A stretch of 64,000 bases of DNA from Fistularia commersonii (lineage: Eukaryota > Chordata > Actinopteri > Syngnathiformes > Fistulariidae). The first letter of the stretch is position 1. The number at the start of each line of letters is the position of its first letter. Positions 1-10,830 of the stretch are shown here, in pieces. The notes below the pieces were generated by a model. It saw only the letters and a program-made list of their open reading frames with translations, was not told the origin of the DNA and did not search any database. The stretch is taken from NCBI GenBank assembly GCA_037954325.1, contig JBBMNZ010000027.1, forward strand, positions 8,892,501-8,956,500, in the 5' to 3' direction. The position numbers were made by a program, and so were the translations under genes.

Positions 1-1600
1 ATTTGGTGAGTAATTTCATTACAATACATACCAATAATACTGACGCTATTCACACCTCAAAACACGCAGCCTTGACATTTCCACACGACATTTAATGCCC
101 AGGGTGATGTGTTGTAATCCAAAAGTAGGATATGTAAATGAATTGTGTGACACAAAAACCTGAAAACATAAACTGATTTCTATTTTTTTTTAAGTTGAAA
201 AAAAATGACATTCAATATTGTTCTTGAACAATATCAATGAAAGGGTCTTCAAAATATTAAGAATATGAAAAATATGAAGAATTCCTTAAATACAGAAAAG
301 GAGACCAGATTGGTAGCATTTCTTCAAAGGGACATATCAATAAAAAAATAAAAAAAACACTACTGCTATTTAACCATCTCCATATTTCTTGTGGCTGACT
401 GAATTTTGGATACTGAGATGTCTGGTTTTTCATGGAAACAGTAGAATGACATTTTGCACCAAAAACCATTTGAAAATAGCTAATCACAAAATTATCTGTA
501 GTCCAGATTGACTGCAAAACTTTACCATGAGATGATTTCCTTTGGCTTTTCTGTTTCCCTTAATATGGCTTTAATGGTGCCGTATTCAAATGAATTGTTT
601 ACATACTTATTGTAACTCACAGAAAACTTCTCACTGATGTTCAAACATTTGTTCTGTGAAAAATCTTCATTTCATGAGGTGAATGTTCCTTCTAAAATCA
701 CAATTGTTTGACGTTGATGATTTGAGATGAGATGAGAAGATGAGATGAGAACAACTTTATTAATCCCGAAGGAAATTGTTGTGCCAGAGTTTCAAGTAAA
801 AACATAACAGTAATAGACAATAGTGGAAAGGAGGAAGAATAAGAAATATAATGAAGTATAAATTGTCTTAGCTGTTAGCAGTAACTACAAAGATTGAAGA
901 TTCCTTGCGGAATTTTAACCCATATTTGGAGGCTATAATTTGCGATACTGTCAAATTGTATTGTGTGTTCCCCGATATTTTCTCCATCCTATTTATTGTT
1001 ACTTATTTATGATATTAAACGTGTTTGTGTAATGTTTTTCGTTAGTAAATAAACTGGCATGAAACCATATAAAATCACTGGACTTTACATCTAATTATTG
1101 AATGTCAGCAAATGCCAACCCTTTTCATGATCTAGTTTTTGACACTTTATAATCAGAGCACTCAATTACATCAACATATGCAGTTATAAGAATATCACTA
1201 ATGTCAAATAATCAATGATAAACAAAATGCTTTTCAACTTTGATTTTATAATATATTTATAAAATCAAACTAATCAATGAAAAGTCAAATTGAGTTTTTT
1301 AGTAATAATTTGTTAAACTATTCTGAATTTTTGACTCTAACACAGTAACAAGTTTAATACACACTCATACAATGGTATGGATGGTTATCTGTAAAGAACA
1401 TTAAAATAAGGAGGTTCCATGTTTGTAAAATGTGATTCTGATTGCATTAATAAGTAATATAATATGATACATGCTTAATTGCGGTTAACCCTGTGAATTA
1501 AACCGTGTCTACAAATGTTCACTTTTAATGAATTGATTTAAATGGAAAAAAGACAAGTCTAAAGAGACTTTTTAAGACCAGCAAAAAGCAGATTCAACCA
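1..1600. other. Intergenic DNA downstream of the dehydrogenase gene
   Basis: AT-rich sequence with no convincing exon. Short open frames here have no recognisable protein motif. The only structured piece is the LINE tail near 724-800, listed separately. On the minus strand this is the 3' flank of the retinol-dehydrogenase-like gene. Confidence 0.6.
705..815 (-). repeat. 3' tail of an L2-type LINE
   Basis: Read on the minus strand, the sequence has an AATTTCCTTCGGGATTAATA-type core, then AAAG and a short TCATC/TCTCATC tandem tail. Many fish L2-type LINEs end in a conserved stem followed by a short tandem repeat instead of poly(A). Only the tail is recognisable, so this is a 5'-truncated copy. 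A second piece with the same core lies in the opposite orientation near 9990-10035. The family assignment is from memory of the tail signature. Confidence 0.5.
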
Positions 1601-1607
1601 AAAGTTA

Positions 1608-1633
1608 TTTATTAAAAACAACATCATTTTATT
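1608..1633 (-). terminator. Candidate poly(A) signals of the dehydrogenase gene
   Basis: Two AATAAA hexamers on the minus strand (plus-strand TTTATT at 1608-1613 and 1628-1633) lie about 280-300 bases beyond the stop codon at 1911-1913. This is a plausible 3' UTR length. Which one is used cannot be read from the sequence. Confidence 0.4.
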
Positions 1634-1910
1634 TTGCAAAATAATATAGCGAGCAGCAGTGTCTCATACATATGAGGAAAAAGGTTGAATACATGTAGTA
1701 TAAAGTTAAAAGCATTTCCAAATGATCGGGTTTGATATTAATAAGTGCATTTTTTCAGTTTTGAACAGCAAACCTTAGCAGCACTAAATGTAACACGGAA
1801 CAGCATCATAGTTAGTGCAAGGCCTTACATTCATATTGTTTAAATCAATAATCATAATTCATTATCATACAAACATGGCCACTGACATCATCAGCAAACG
1901 CCTACTGAGA

Positions 1911-4900
1911 TTATGCCAGACCAACCATGGAGGCGCTGAGGTCCCAGAGCTTCTTGGCTGCAGCATCATCCAGGGCCTGAGGCGCGGCAGTCTTGGGGGC
2001 ACAGTCACTGCACAGTGTAGGAGACAAGAGGGGACAGATCAGTCCGATGGAGTGTGGTTAGAACCTTATGGAAATTAGTCCAGTATTTATAAATACTAAT
2101 TTGGCTGATATGATATCAAATGTTTTTTTTTATTTTTTATCTCGATCTCAAGTTTTACCATTGAATTAATAAAGACATGAATTGGATGAAAAAAAGGTTA
2201 AACAATATATAGTTAAGGAAAAGTTATGTCAAACTGTTGAAATACATATATATATTATTTTCACTGATACCAAATGAGGTCTCCTACCTGTAGTAGAGGC
2301 CGCTAACATGTGCCAGGCTCTCATCCACTGCACAGTAGATGGTGGTCTGGGCTCCTTCCCAGGGCGTCTTGATCAACATCAGAAAGGGCCAGGCTAAAAT
2401 CCTCTTCCACAGAGATAGCGTGGGGAAAAGATGGCGACCCAACTCTGTTTTAATGACTCCAGGGTGGAGACTGTATACAGTCACATTTGTGCCTAAAGAA
2501 AAGAAGGAACAGCTTCAAACCTTTTTGTAGGTTGACATTTTAAACTGATATTTAGATACCTGTTGTATGTATATGTATATTTACATACAGTATATATACT
2601 ATTCATATGGTCTATCTCACGAGCCCGGCATGAACTTGTTTAATTTGGCATTTGAAAAAGTAATTTCTTTCAACTATTTTGATACTTTGTGGCTCATTTT
2701 CAGATAATTGGCAGATTTACTGATGTCAACTTCACTTTGTCTTAACTGTTAATCTACTCATGGCATTTTCCATTACTCTGAATAAAATTGAATTTTATAC
2801 TCCTTATTATATATGTATGAAAAAAAAAATCACTGAAACAGCAATCAATTATCAACATATAAACAAACAAAAACAAAATATTTGCCCGTTTAACGTAATA
2901 ACTTGTCTTAATACACCATTATGCCTTGATATGATATGTTACACAATCATTTATATCTTTCATTTAACATAATGCTCGGACAAAACAAATAACATGGTAT
3001 CTTGTGAAACAGCACTGAAAAAAACAAAGAAAACATTGCAATAAATGCCACGTTTCAGAGTTCAATAACCTTTAAATGGAACAATAAAAGTTAAAACTTC
3101 AATTATGTTGCATTAAGTGGATTTTACAGCACCTTGCAGTCTTTTAGCCAGTTCTCTGCCAAACATCACATTTGCCAGCTTGCTTTGACGGTAACTGACG
3201 TCCCGCTTGTAGTCCGTATCTAGATTGATGTCATCAAAGTGTATGTGACCTGAAAGAGATGTCACTTAATATCCCGCAACAAACGCATGCTCAGCTATTG
3301 ACTATTTTATGAGGCATATCATTTAAGTATTATTTCCGTAAAAACAAGAGCCATTCAATAATTCAGATTGGCTCACCCTTCTCATGTGCCAGGCTGGAGA
3401 CGATGACAACTCGACTTGGAGCAGACTTCTTCAGCAGGTCCAGAAGACAATTGGTGAGCAGAAAATGTCCCAGGTGGTTCACCCCAAACTGCATTTCAAA
3501 ACCATCTTCGGTCATCCACTTGGGACACATCATGATACCTGCAATATGAAAAATAATGATTAGCTCACAGTCAAAGTTAAGGTTGTGTGTCTGCTTGTCA
3601 ACATAAATTTTACTAAAAAAAAAAAAAAAATCAACCAATATTTGCATGAATCCATATTTGACCTATCTGAGAAGTCTTTTATAATATCGAATTTGAGGTC
3701 ACATGCAAATGCATGATGCCCTTGAAAACAAGCTTGTGCAAACATCTCTCGTTGGTGTTTTAAAATTATTCCCGCAGGCTAAAACTGCAGCTGCAGGCAA
3801 GTGAACCCCTAAAATCACCTGCGTTGTTGATTAGGATATCTAGACGTTCCTCATTTTGCTGGACATCCCTGGCCAGGTCTCTGACAGACTGCAGTGAGGC
3901 GAGGTCCAGTTTCTTCACCACGACGTTGCCATTGCCAGTCCGCTGGCGGATGTCATCAGCCGCCAAGCGAGCTCGTGTCATGTCCCTGCAGGCAAGGATC
4001 ACTCTGGCCCCTGGACAAGATAACCCAGTCTTCATGTACAGATAAAAGGTTACAATACATTACCAAAAACTAGGCAATTAAATATTTACATGCATGGAGA
4101 AACAGCAATGTAAATATTTTGATCATATTTCTTCATGTGATTTTCAAGTTCAGTCTTTTTCCTCTTGAGAATTAACCTTTTGGTTATAATATCAGGAAAT
4201 GAAGTTGTCAGAGCTATGGGAAAATTAGATGAATTAACTAGCAGTCATCTGTAAAAATCAGCAAAAGAATATATTTAGATTTGTGAGAAATAACCCGAGT
4301 ATTTCTAAAATATTTCAGCAGGGTTTAAATTAAGTCTAAATGCAGATGAAATTGAGATCTGCAGTGAGAACAGGGAGCAGGTGGAGAGAAATCTAGAGAG
4401 ATCTAGGTATGCCCTGCAAAGGAATGAAGTTTAGATGGAGCAAAACAGACATGAAGAACGTGTAAGATTTCAAGTACCTAGAATCAACAGTCCAGAGCAA
4501 CAGAGAGTGTGGAAAAGAGGTGAAGAAACATGTGCAAGCAGGTTGACGTGTCAAGGATGATAAATGAGTGAAAGGAAAGGGTGGTAATGGGACCAGCGAT
4601 GCTGTCTGGTTTAGAGACAGGAGCGCTGAAGAAAAAACAGCAGGCAGAGCCAGAGGTAGCAGAGATGGAAACATTGAGGTCCTCTTTGGGAGTGACGAGG
4701 ATGGATAGGATCAGGAATGAGTCCATCAGAGGGACAGCACATGTAAGATGCTTGGAGATAAAGTCACAGAGGCCAAACTAAGATGGTTTGAACAAGTACA
4801 GAGGAGGGATAGTGAATATCGGGGAAGAAGGATGCTGAGGCTGGAACTGCCAGGCAGGAGACCATGAGATCAGTGAGAGAGGAGGATGAAGAGGAAAGGG

Positions 4901-5945
4901 TTTGATGGAGGCAGATGTTTTACTGGACTAACCCCTGAAGGAAGCAGCAAAAGGAAAAGAATAAGAGAAAGAAAAATATTAAATTGAATGCATATTTTAT
5001 TTTAAATGTAGCTAATCAGCCCAAACAAATATAAACACAGTGGTAATTTTCCATGCCTTCAGATAATATGATATATACTTAAAGAAGCGTCTGACTAAAG
5101 TGATGTTCATAATTAATTAACATTACTGAGCAATAAGTAAAAACCTTTCTGGGAGGTATTTCTGTCTCATATAAGTGCTACTAAAATTACATAAACAGTG
5201 CATAAACTTGAATATTTATTATTATGGCATGAAAAAAAAAAACCTTTTTGAATGTGTCAAACCGATAGCTGAATCTCTCCTGCCCTCTCACCTCTCTTGG
5301 CCATATCCAGGGCTGTCTCTTTCCCAATGCCAGTGTTGGCTCCTGTGATCAGGACTGTTTTCCCATCCAGCCTGACCTTGCTCCGACACACTCCTCCTGC
5401 CAGCCATCGGCGCAAGGCCAGTAAGCCTGTCCCTGGCAGGAAAAACGAGATGTTAACACAGCAGCACAATGCTTCTACCTGCCCCATCCAATATAGCCCC
5501 ATTCTTTGAAATGTGACACAAATATCTCGGGTTTAATGAAATTAGTGTACGAGACGATTTGATAATACATAGTAACAAGTGAATTTGTCCTTATTTTGAG
5601 GTTCAGACAGATAAGTCCCATTACTTTTAATGAACTCTCCAAGAAACAGATTCTAATGATGTGATATGTGATATGATATGTACAATATGATGTAGTAGAT
5701 TGTTCTCTTAAACATCTGTACATGCAAATAAACAATGAGCAGCTTTAATGAAAGACGTTTCCTATTTATCACATTAAAACAGAAACAAATTTTACTTTCA
5801 GTGACATCCAAATTAAGACGTACGAGTGAAAGACTTCAAAATCTTACAATTAAATAAAACACAATTTACCTGCAACAACTGCAACGGTGAGACCGGTTGC
5901 ATGAACCTCGACAAAATCTTTCATCGCGGCGGCGTAGTTTTGCAT
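1911..5945 (-). CDS. Retinol dehydrogenase 11/12/14-like short-chain dehydrogenase
   Basis: Seven coding exons join in frame with GT-AG introns: 5945-5870, 5432-5292, 4010-3819, 3538-3377, 3249-3133, 2492-2288 and 2007-1911, giving 329 residues. Seen in the protein: a hydrophobic N-terminal segment (about 17-32) suiting a membrane anchor; the NAD(P)-binding TGANTGIG at 55-62; NNAG at 134-137; the catalytic Ser in VSS (184-185); and the catalytic Tyr210 and Lys214 in YRQSK. GVNHLGHFLL and a C-terminal SDCAPK stretch are typical of the RDH11-14 group. The family reduces retinal and other aldehydes with NADPH, mostly at the ER membrane. All catalytic residues are present and the length is usual (about 315-335). 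The start is the first ATG of exon 1, followed directly by the anchor. Which member it is (rdh12-like or rdh14-like) is unresolved: the TEDGFEMQFG-like segment recalls RDH14 and the length recalls RDH12. Confidence 0.93.
4330..4975 (+). mobile_element. RTE-type LINE fragment (3' part of the reverse transcriptase ORF)
   Basis: The plus strand encodes broken pieces of an RTE-family ORF: ENREQVERNLERSRYALQRN, a KYL..STVQSNRECGKEV region, then LEVAEM-like and SLGVTRMDRIRNESIRG, and further on MLRLELPGRRP. Frameshifts separate them, so it is dead. It sits in intron 2 of the dehydrogenase gene, antisense to it. The C-terminal segment of the element at 56 kb has the same motif order, so both come from one family. 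Confidence 0.75.
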
Positions 5946-6931
5946 CTTTCAGGCTATCAGTCGCTGTCCAGGTTCGATCGATGGCGCCCTGATCGGATAA
6001 TTTATAAAAGATTTTCCGTAAATATGTGATCCGAGTGCGAAGCTTCGATGTCCCTGGCACAATATGACAAAAATAGCCTTTACAGGCAATTGAAAACAAT
6101 GTTTTGACAAAATAGTCACTTGGCCGGAAGTGTATTGTGACGTACTTGCAATAAGATTTTCAGAATAAAAAGTGAAGGCCGTAACCATCCTCGGTTGTTA
6201 AAGCAAACAGTCACACATTTAAATGTATTTGTTAGTTATCCATCATCCATTAATTCTCTTGTTCGGACCAGTTGTATTACTTCATCCACATTTGATAACT
6301 AGTTAAACTAAACTAAATTGATAAGCGCCATACCATTTTTTTCTTTTTCTTTTTTCTTCCTCTAGCAAAGAAAAACGTTTTAATTTTTTTTAAAAGTCCA
6401 CAGTATCTATAAAAGCACAAGCTTAGATTTATCATAAACCTAAATACTACCTCTCCTCACGTCCTGTGGTTTTTATTAATTTACATATTTACCCCCACCA
6501 AAATGTTAATTCATTGCCATTTACTCAAATATAATAATAATAGTAATAATAATAGCAATAATAGTAATAATAATAATAATGCAATTTTATAAAGAATCTT
6601 AGTACAAAAACTTTTGCATAGGTCAATATGTCGCAATTTTTATTACGCTTTTATTTTGAAAACGGCAGGGTTTAATGACGTATAAGGTTTCCTGAAGGAG
6701 GTGTAAAAGTACAAGGACCGTCGTAAATATTCTCTGGGTTTTGACTTACTCATAACTGAACCGACATTCAGACCTTCATAAAGTTTCTTTTATTCTTTTG
6801 TAGCCTAATTTCTATCAAAAAATACAAAGTTGCCATGGAAGTTTAGTCTTCCGTGCCACGTCAGAGCTTCAAACTGGCATCATTACAGCACTCAGGAAGA
6901 TTCTCTCAAGACTTCTGGTATTTCCCTCACC
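5946..6931. promoter_or_regulatory. Head-to-head promoter region between the dehydrogenase gene and tmed3
   Basis: About 985 bases separate the two divergent start codons. On the dehydrogenase side there is an ETS-like CCGGAAGTG (6124-6132) and a CRE-like TGACGTAC (6138-6144). On the tmed3 side there is another CRE-like TGACGTAT (6676-6683). An (AAT)n-like run lies near 6530-6580. No TATA box is clear on either side. The sites are seen; their use is inferred. Confidence 0.45.
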
Positions 6932-9365
6932 ATGTTCTACCCGGTACTGAGTTGTCTTTTGCTAAATGTGTTGGCTGTGTTCGGGACTGAGCTCACATTT
7001 GAGCTTCCCGACAACGACAAGCAATGTTTCTACGAAGAACTGGAGGAGGACGTGAAGTTTGACGTAGATTTCCAGGTAAGTATTATCATTTAATGGAGAC
7101 GCTGCCATCGACTAATTCCTGGACAAGTAATGACAGCTAAACCTCCCTGCTACTCACAGGACATTCTGAGCTGTCCTTAACTGTGCCAGACTACAAATTT
7201 AAGTGAAGTTAATGTTTCATTTTGGTGAAGGAAGAGTAAAATGCAGGAAACCCACAAACTATCCATATTTATCGTTTCTTGTGTATGACTTAAATTTCTT
7301 TACATATTTGATTAGAACTTCTCGATTTGTGTTGATGTACATTTTCTCTCCTCTCTTCCACAAATGCACCTGCAAAGATTGTACAAAACATCCGTACAAA
7401 AGTTCAAACCAAATTAATATCTTTTGCAATGATGAATAAAAAAAGGACAGGACACAAGGATACCACTGTTAAGCCTTGGAACCTGGAAAACCTGCTGGAC
7501 TGGTGACTTCCAGTCACACGACCCATATGGAAAAGATAGAAAGACTCGAGATATCATGGAAAACAATATCACAATTAATTTAAACTATCAGAAAGGGTCA
7601 AAGTATTTTATGGGTCATACTTACGTTCCAACGGTAAAGTTTTCTGAGTATTTTGTGATCTGTAACAAAACTGTCTGTTTTTCCCTCTCAAAAAAGGAGA
7701 ACTAGTAAGCTATTTATACTAAGGGACACAAGGAACATTTTTTTTTCCCTTTTGGGAAAAGTTTTTGGAATGGAAAAGTAAACCTTTTATACTCAACTAT
7801 TCATTTATACTGATTGATACAACCTTAATTAAATAATCTATCACTGCTGCTCGAATAATGATCAACCCCTTTGCAGCTTTTCCACTGAGAGATTCATATT
7901 AATTGTTTGGGCTTGTTCCCTATTTGCCATAACATATGTCTTGGAAAAATCCTGAAACATCATATCTCATCATCTACATATTCCAACTTTTTTTATTCTC
8001 GTCATTTCTTTCAGGTGATTTCAGGAGGAAACTATGATGTGGACTGTTTTGTGATGGATCCTCTTAACAATATGCTGTATAATGAGAACAAGAAGCAGTA
8101 CGACAGCTTCTCTCACACCACAACTATGAAGGGGGTCTACAGAGTCTGCTTTTCCAATGAATTCTCCACTTTTACACACAAAACCGTTTACCTTGACTTC
8201 CGCCATGGTGATGATGACCCACTCCTTCCAACCATGTTGAGATCTACGGCACTGACTCAGGTACATCCATCTATACCTTTGAATGTGGAAGTAGTTGCTC
8301 AATACTGCCACCTGCTGAGCAAATGGCTCAGCATTGCATGTGCAGGCACACTGAAAGCATGAGGAAAAAAACACATCTTGTCTTGGCACATACATGATAG
8401 CACAGGTGAAGGAGACAATGTGCAAATGTATCATTTTTTTATGAATAATGGCAAAAGAGCATTCTCTTCTGCCAAATTATTGAATCCAGAAAGAAGGCTG
8501 TACTGAAGCATTCTTAATGCGTAGGACTATTATTGTCCTTTTTACATACTTTTGATTCGCATATGGTCAAATTTTCTCAAACCTTTCACTTCATTACCCT
8601 CAAAATAAAAGTGTAATATTTTTTCAAAATGCAGCAGCCATTCTTTAGTCCTCCATTTCTTAACCAAACTACAGAGATAGACTTCGTGTTTTTGATGACA
8701 CTCCAACAGTATATGTGTATATGTGTATATATACAATATTAAAATACAAGCAGCCCATAAGTAAGCACAAATGTTACATAATGTAACAATTTTTAATGGC
8801 TGTGAAGACAATATATCAAAATTGAATGTATAACTCTATGAAAATTAGTAGTAGTGGTAATAATAACAATAACAATAATAATAATAAAAATAGTAATATT
8901 ATGATGGATGTTTTTCTCTCAAAGTATTTTGACTTAATCCACAAAAATCAATCAAACATTTTGAATGAATGAATACTGTTATTTAAATCTGTTAAATAGA
9001 TACTGTTAAAGCATCTGAAGAAATTTAGATTCTAACAAGTCCTTAAATGCTGACAGTGTTGCAAAGCAATTTAGGAACTGTTAACTTCATATACAGAGAC
9101 ATAGATAAATAAAAATGTACTGATGTTTCAGCTGGAGTCGACGTGTGTCTCTATTCATGAGATCCTGAAGGTGGTGACTGAATCTCAGACACGATACAGA
9201 CTAAGGGAGGCTCACGACCGCACAAGGGCAGAAGACCTCTATGAACGCGTCACCCTCTGGTCCATCGGTGAAACGATCTTGTTGTTTGTCATCGGAATCG
9301 GTCAAGTCATGTTGCTCAAGAGCTTCTTCAGTGACAGGAAAGGTTCTGTGGCAGCCATGACTTAG
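6932..9365 (+). CDS. tmed3: Transmembrane emp24 domain-containing protein 3 (p24 cargo receptor)
   Basis: Three coding exons, 6932-7075, 8015-8260 and 9132-9365, join in phase 0 to give 207 residues (human TMED3 is about 217). The protein has an N-terminal signal peptide (about 1-18), a GOLD domain starting TELTFELPDN with two cysteines (32 and 93) placed for the usual p24 disulfide, a YDSF...GVYRVCFSNEFSTF core, a helical RLREAHDRTRAEDL segment, a membrane span at about 174-192 and a short cytosolic tail with the FF motif at 195-196. p24 proteins cycle between ER and Golgi and help load cargo into COPII and COPI vesicles. The CFSNEFSTF and LWSIGETI blocks match TMED3 better than other p24 members I can recall. 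The ATG at 6932 is chosen because the signal peptide follows directly; the frame is open further upstream but has no better ATG. No damage seen. Confidence 0.95.
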
Positions 9366-10690
9366 ACTTGTGTCATTGTCACTTTTACGAAAATGAATGT
9401 TACTGTTTTACTTGTGAACAGTGTGCCATCCAGTTTTTACTAAGTAATTGATTTTCTTTAATTTTGCATGTGGAAATTACAGTTATAGGCTTATGATGGT
9501 CGCTGCAGGAAAAACCAGGCAATCTGGTTTTCAGCAAGACAGGCAGAAGAGAAAATCTACTTCATAATAAAGAAAGGAATCCCTGTATGCGTGCGTGCGT
9601 GCATGTTATTCAGTCTAGGTGGATGTAATAGGTGTCCTAAAAATGAACACTGTGGATGAAGATGTTGAATGGTATTCATACTTTTGCGAAGCTGTTTTTC
9701 TGTTCGGTTTATAACTGGCTCCATGTCTGTAGATACCCGCAGGTGAGAATAGCCACGCTTCTTCCATTTTTTGTGACCTCACAAACAGATGGGCCAGACA
9801 AGGTTAATGATCACTGAAGTGATATCGCTGCTTTTTTTTTTTTTTTTTTTTTCTTAAATATTAATGACATACTTTGTGCCCTAAGTTTTAAAACATAACT
9901 CCTGTAAATCATATTTTCTAAGAAGTTTACCATTAATTGATTTTGGATGGCATACCTACTGATCACGGTTCGTCCATGATGGTTTTTTGCAGAGAACGAA
10001 TTTCCCCATGGGGATTAATAAAGGATAAATTAATTTTAAATTCAATTGTTGTGCCTCAAAAAATTTTTTTTCATATTCATTATACTTTTTTAAACACACT
10101 ATTTTAATGTGCTATTTGAATCTTCAACACTGCCCGAAATCCATACAGGACTACTTTTGAAAGTTTGAGTCCCCCAACACAACGTCAGGAACCGGATTCA
10201 CATTTTGTACACTATTACTGTTTCATGCCTGATGGTTTGCCTTGGATCCTTAGAAATAAGCAAGAGCTATACTGAAATATTCATGGAGTTATTTAAAAAA
10301 ATCAATAAGCTCTTAACCTGTTATCCCCCTGGAAGTTCCTGAGTAGTAACAAGAAGTAACCAGGCAATTAGCAAAACAACATGAGGAAAAAGTTACAGTA
10401 ATAACCAAAAAAAAAAAAGAAAATCTTTGTTGCAAAAGGAAACTAGATTTGTGAATGTTCAAAAATCTTATTTAAAGATGGGATATCTAAAAGATGTATC
10501 ATCATATCATTTCCATACTCTTCTTCAGTTTAAGCACAGGCAAAGTGAAAAGTCGTTCGTCTGTGGACAAATTTGTTAAATGTAATTCTATAACATTTGA
10601 ATGTAACTCTTTACAATTTGTAAAGGACAGTCAGAAAGGTCTTTATGACAGCGTGGAAGTGAATCAAATATTACGAACTCAACTTGAACT
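9366..10690. other. tmed3 3' UTR and tmed3-idh2 spacer
   Basis: No further exon is seen. It holds possible poly(A) signals for tmed3 (AATAAA around 9567 and at 10017-10022), a 20-base T run near 9833-9852 and an L2-type tail at about 9990-10035. The rest is AT-rich and unremarkable. Confidence 0.5.
9985..10040 (+). repeat. 3' tail of an L2-type LINE carrying AATAAA
   Basis: The sequence GAATTTCCCCATGGGGATTA followed by ATAAAGG resembles the conserved 3' stem and tail of fish L2-type LINEs, in plus orientation. Its AATAAA lies at 10017-10022, downstream of tmed3 on the same strand, so it could supply an alternative polyadenylation site. Only the tail is preserved. Confidence 0.45.
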
Positions 10691-10699
10691 TTCCGGACC

Positions 10700-10830
10700 A
10701 CATGCTTGCATATGATTGGCCCACTGTATCTCCCAAGATCCAATCACAACGAGGCATGCGGTCCCTCAACGCTGACGTGTGAGCTCACACATTCACCTGC
10801 CGCTGTCGGGAACGGGATCATTCAGAAAAC
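10700..10830 (+). promoter_or_regulatory. idh2 proximal promoter
   Basis: Within 130 bases of the idh2 ATG there is an inverted CCAAT motif (GATTGGC near 10714), a direct CCAATCAC at 10740-10747 and a TGACGTGT CRE-like site at about 10773-10780. There is no TATA box. This fits a housekeeping-type promoter. Function is inferred from motifs only. Confidence 0.5.
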
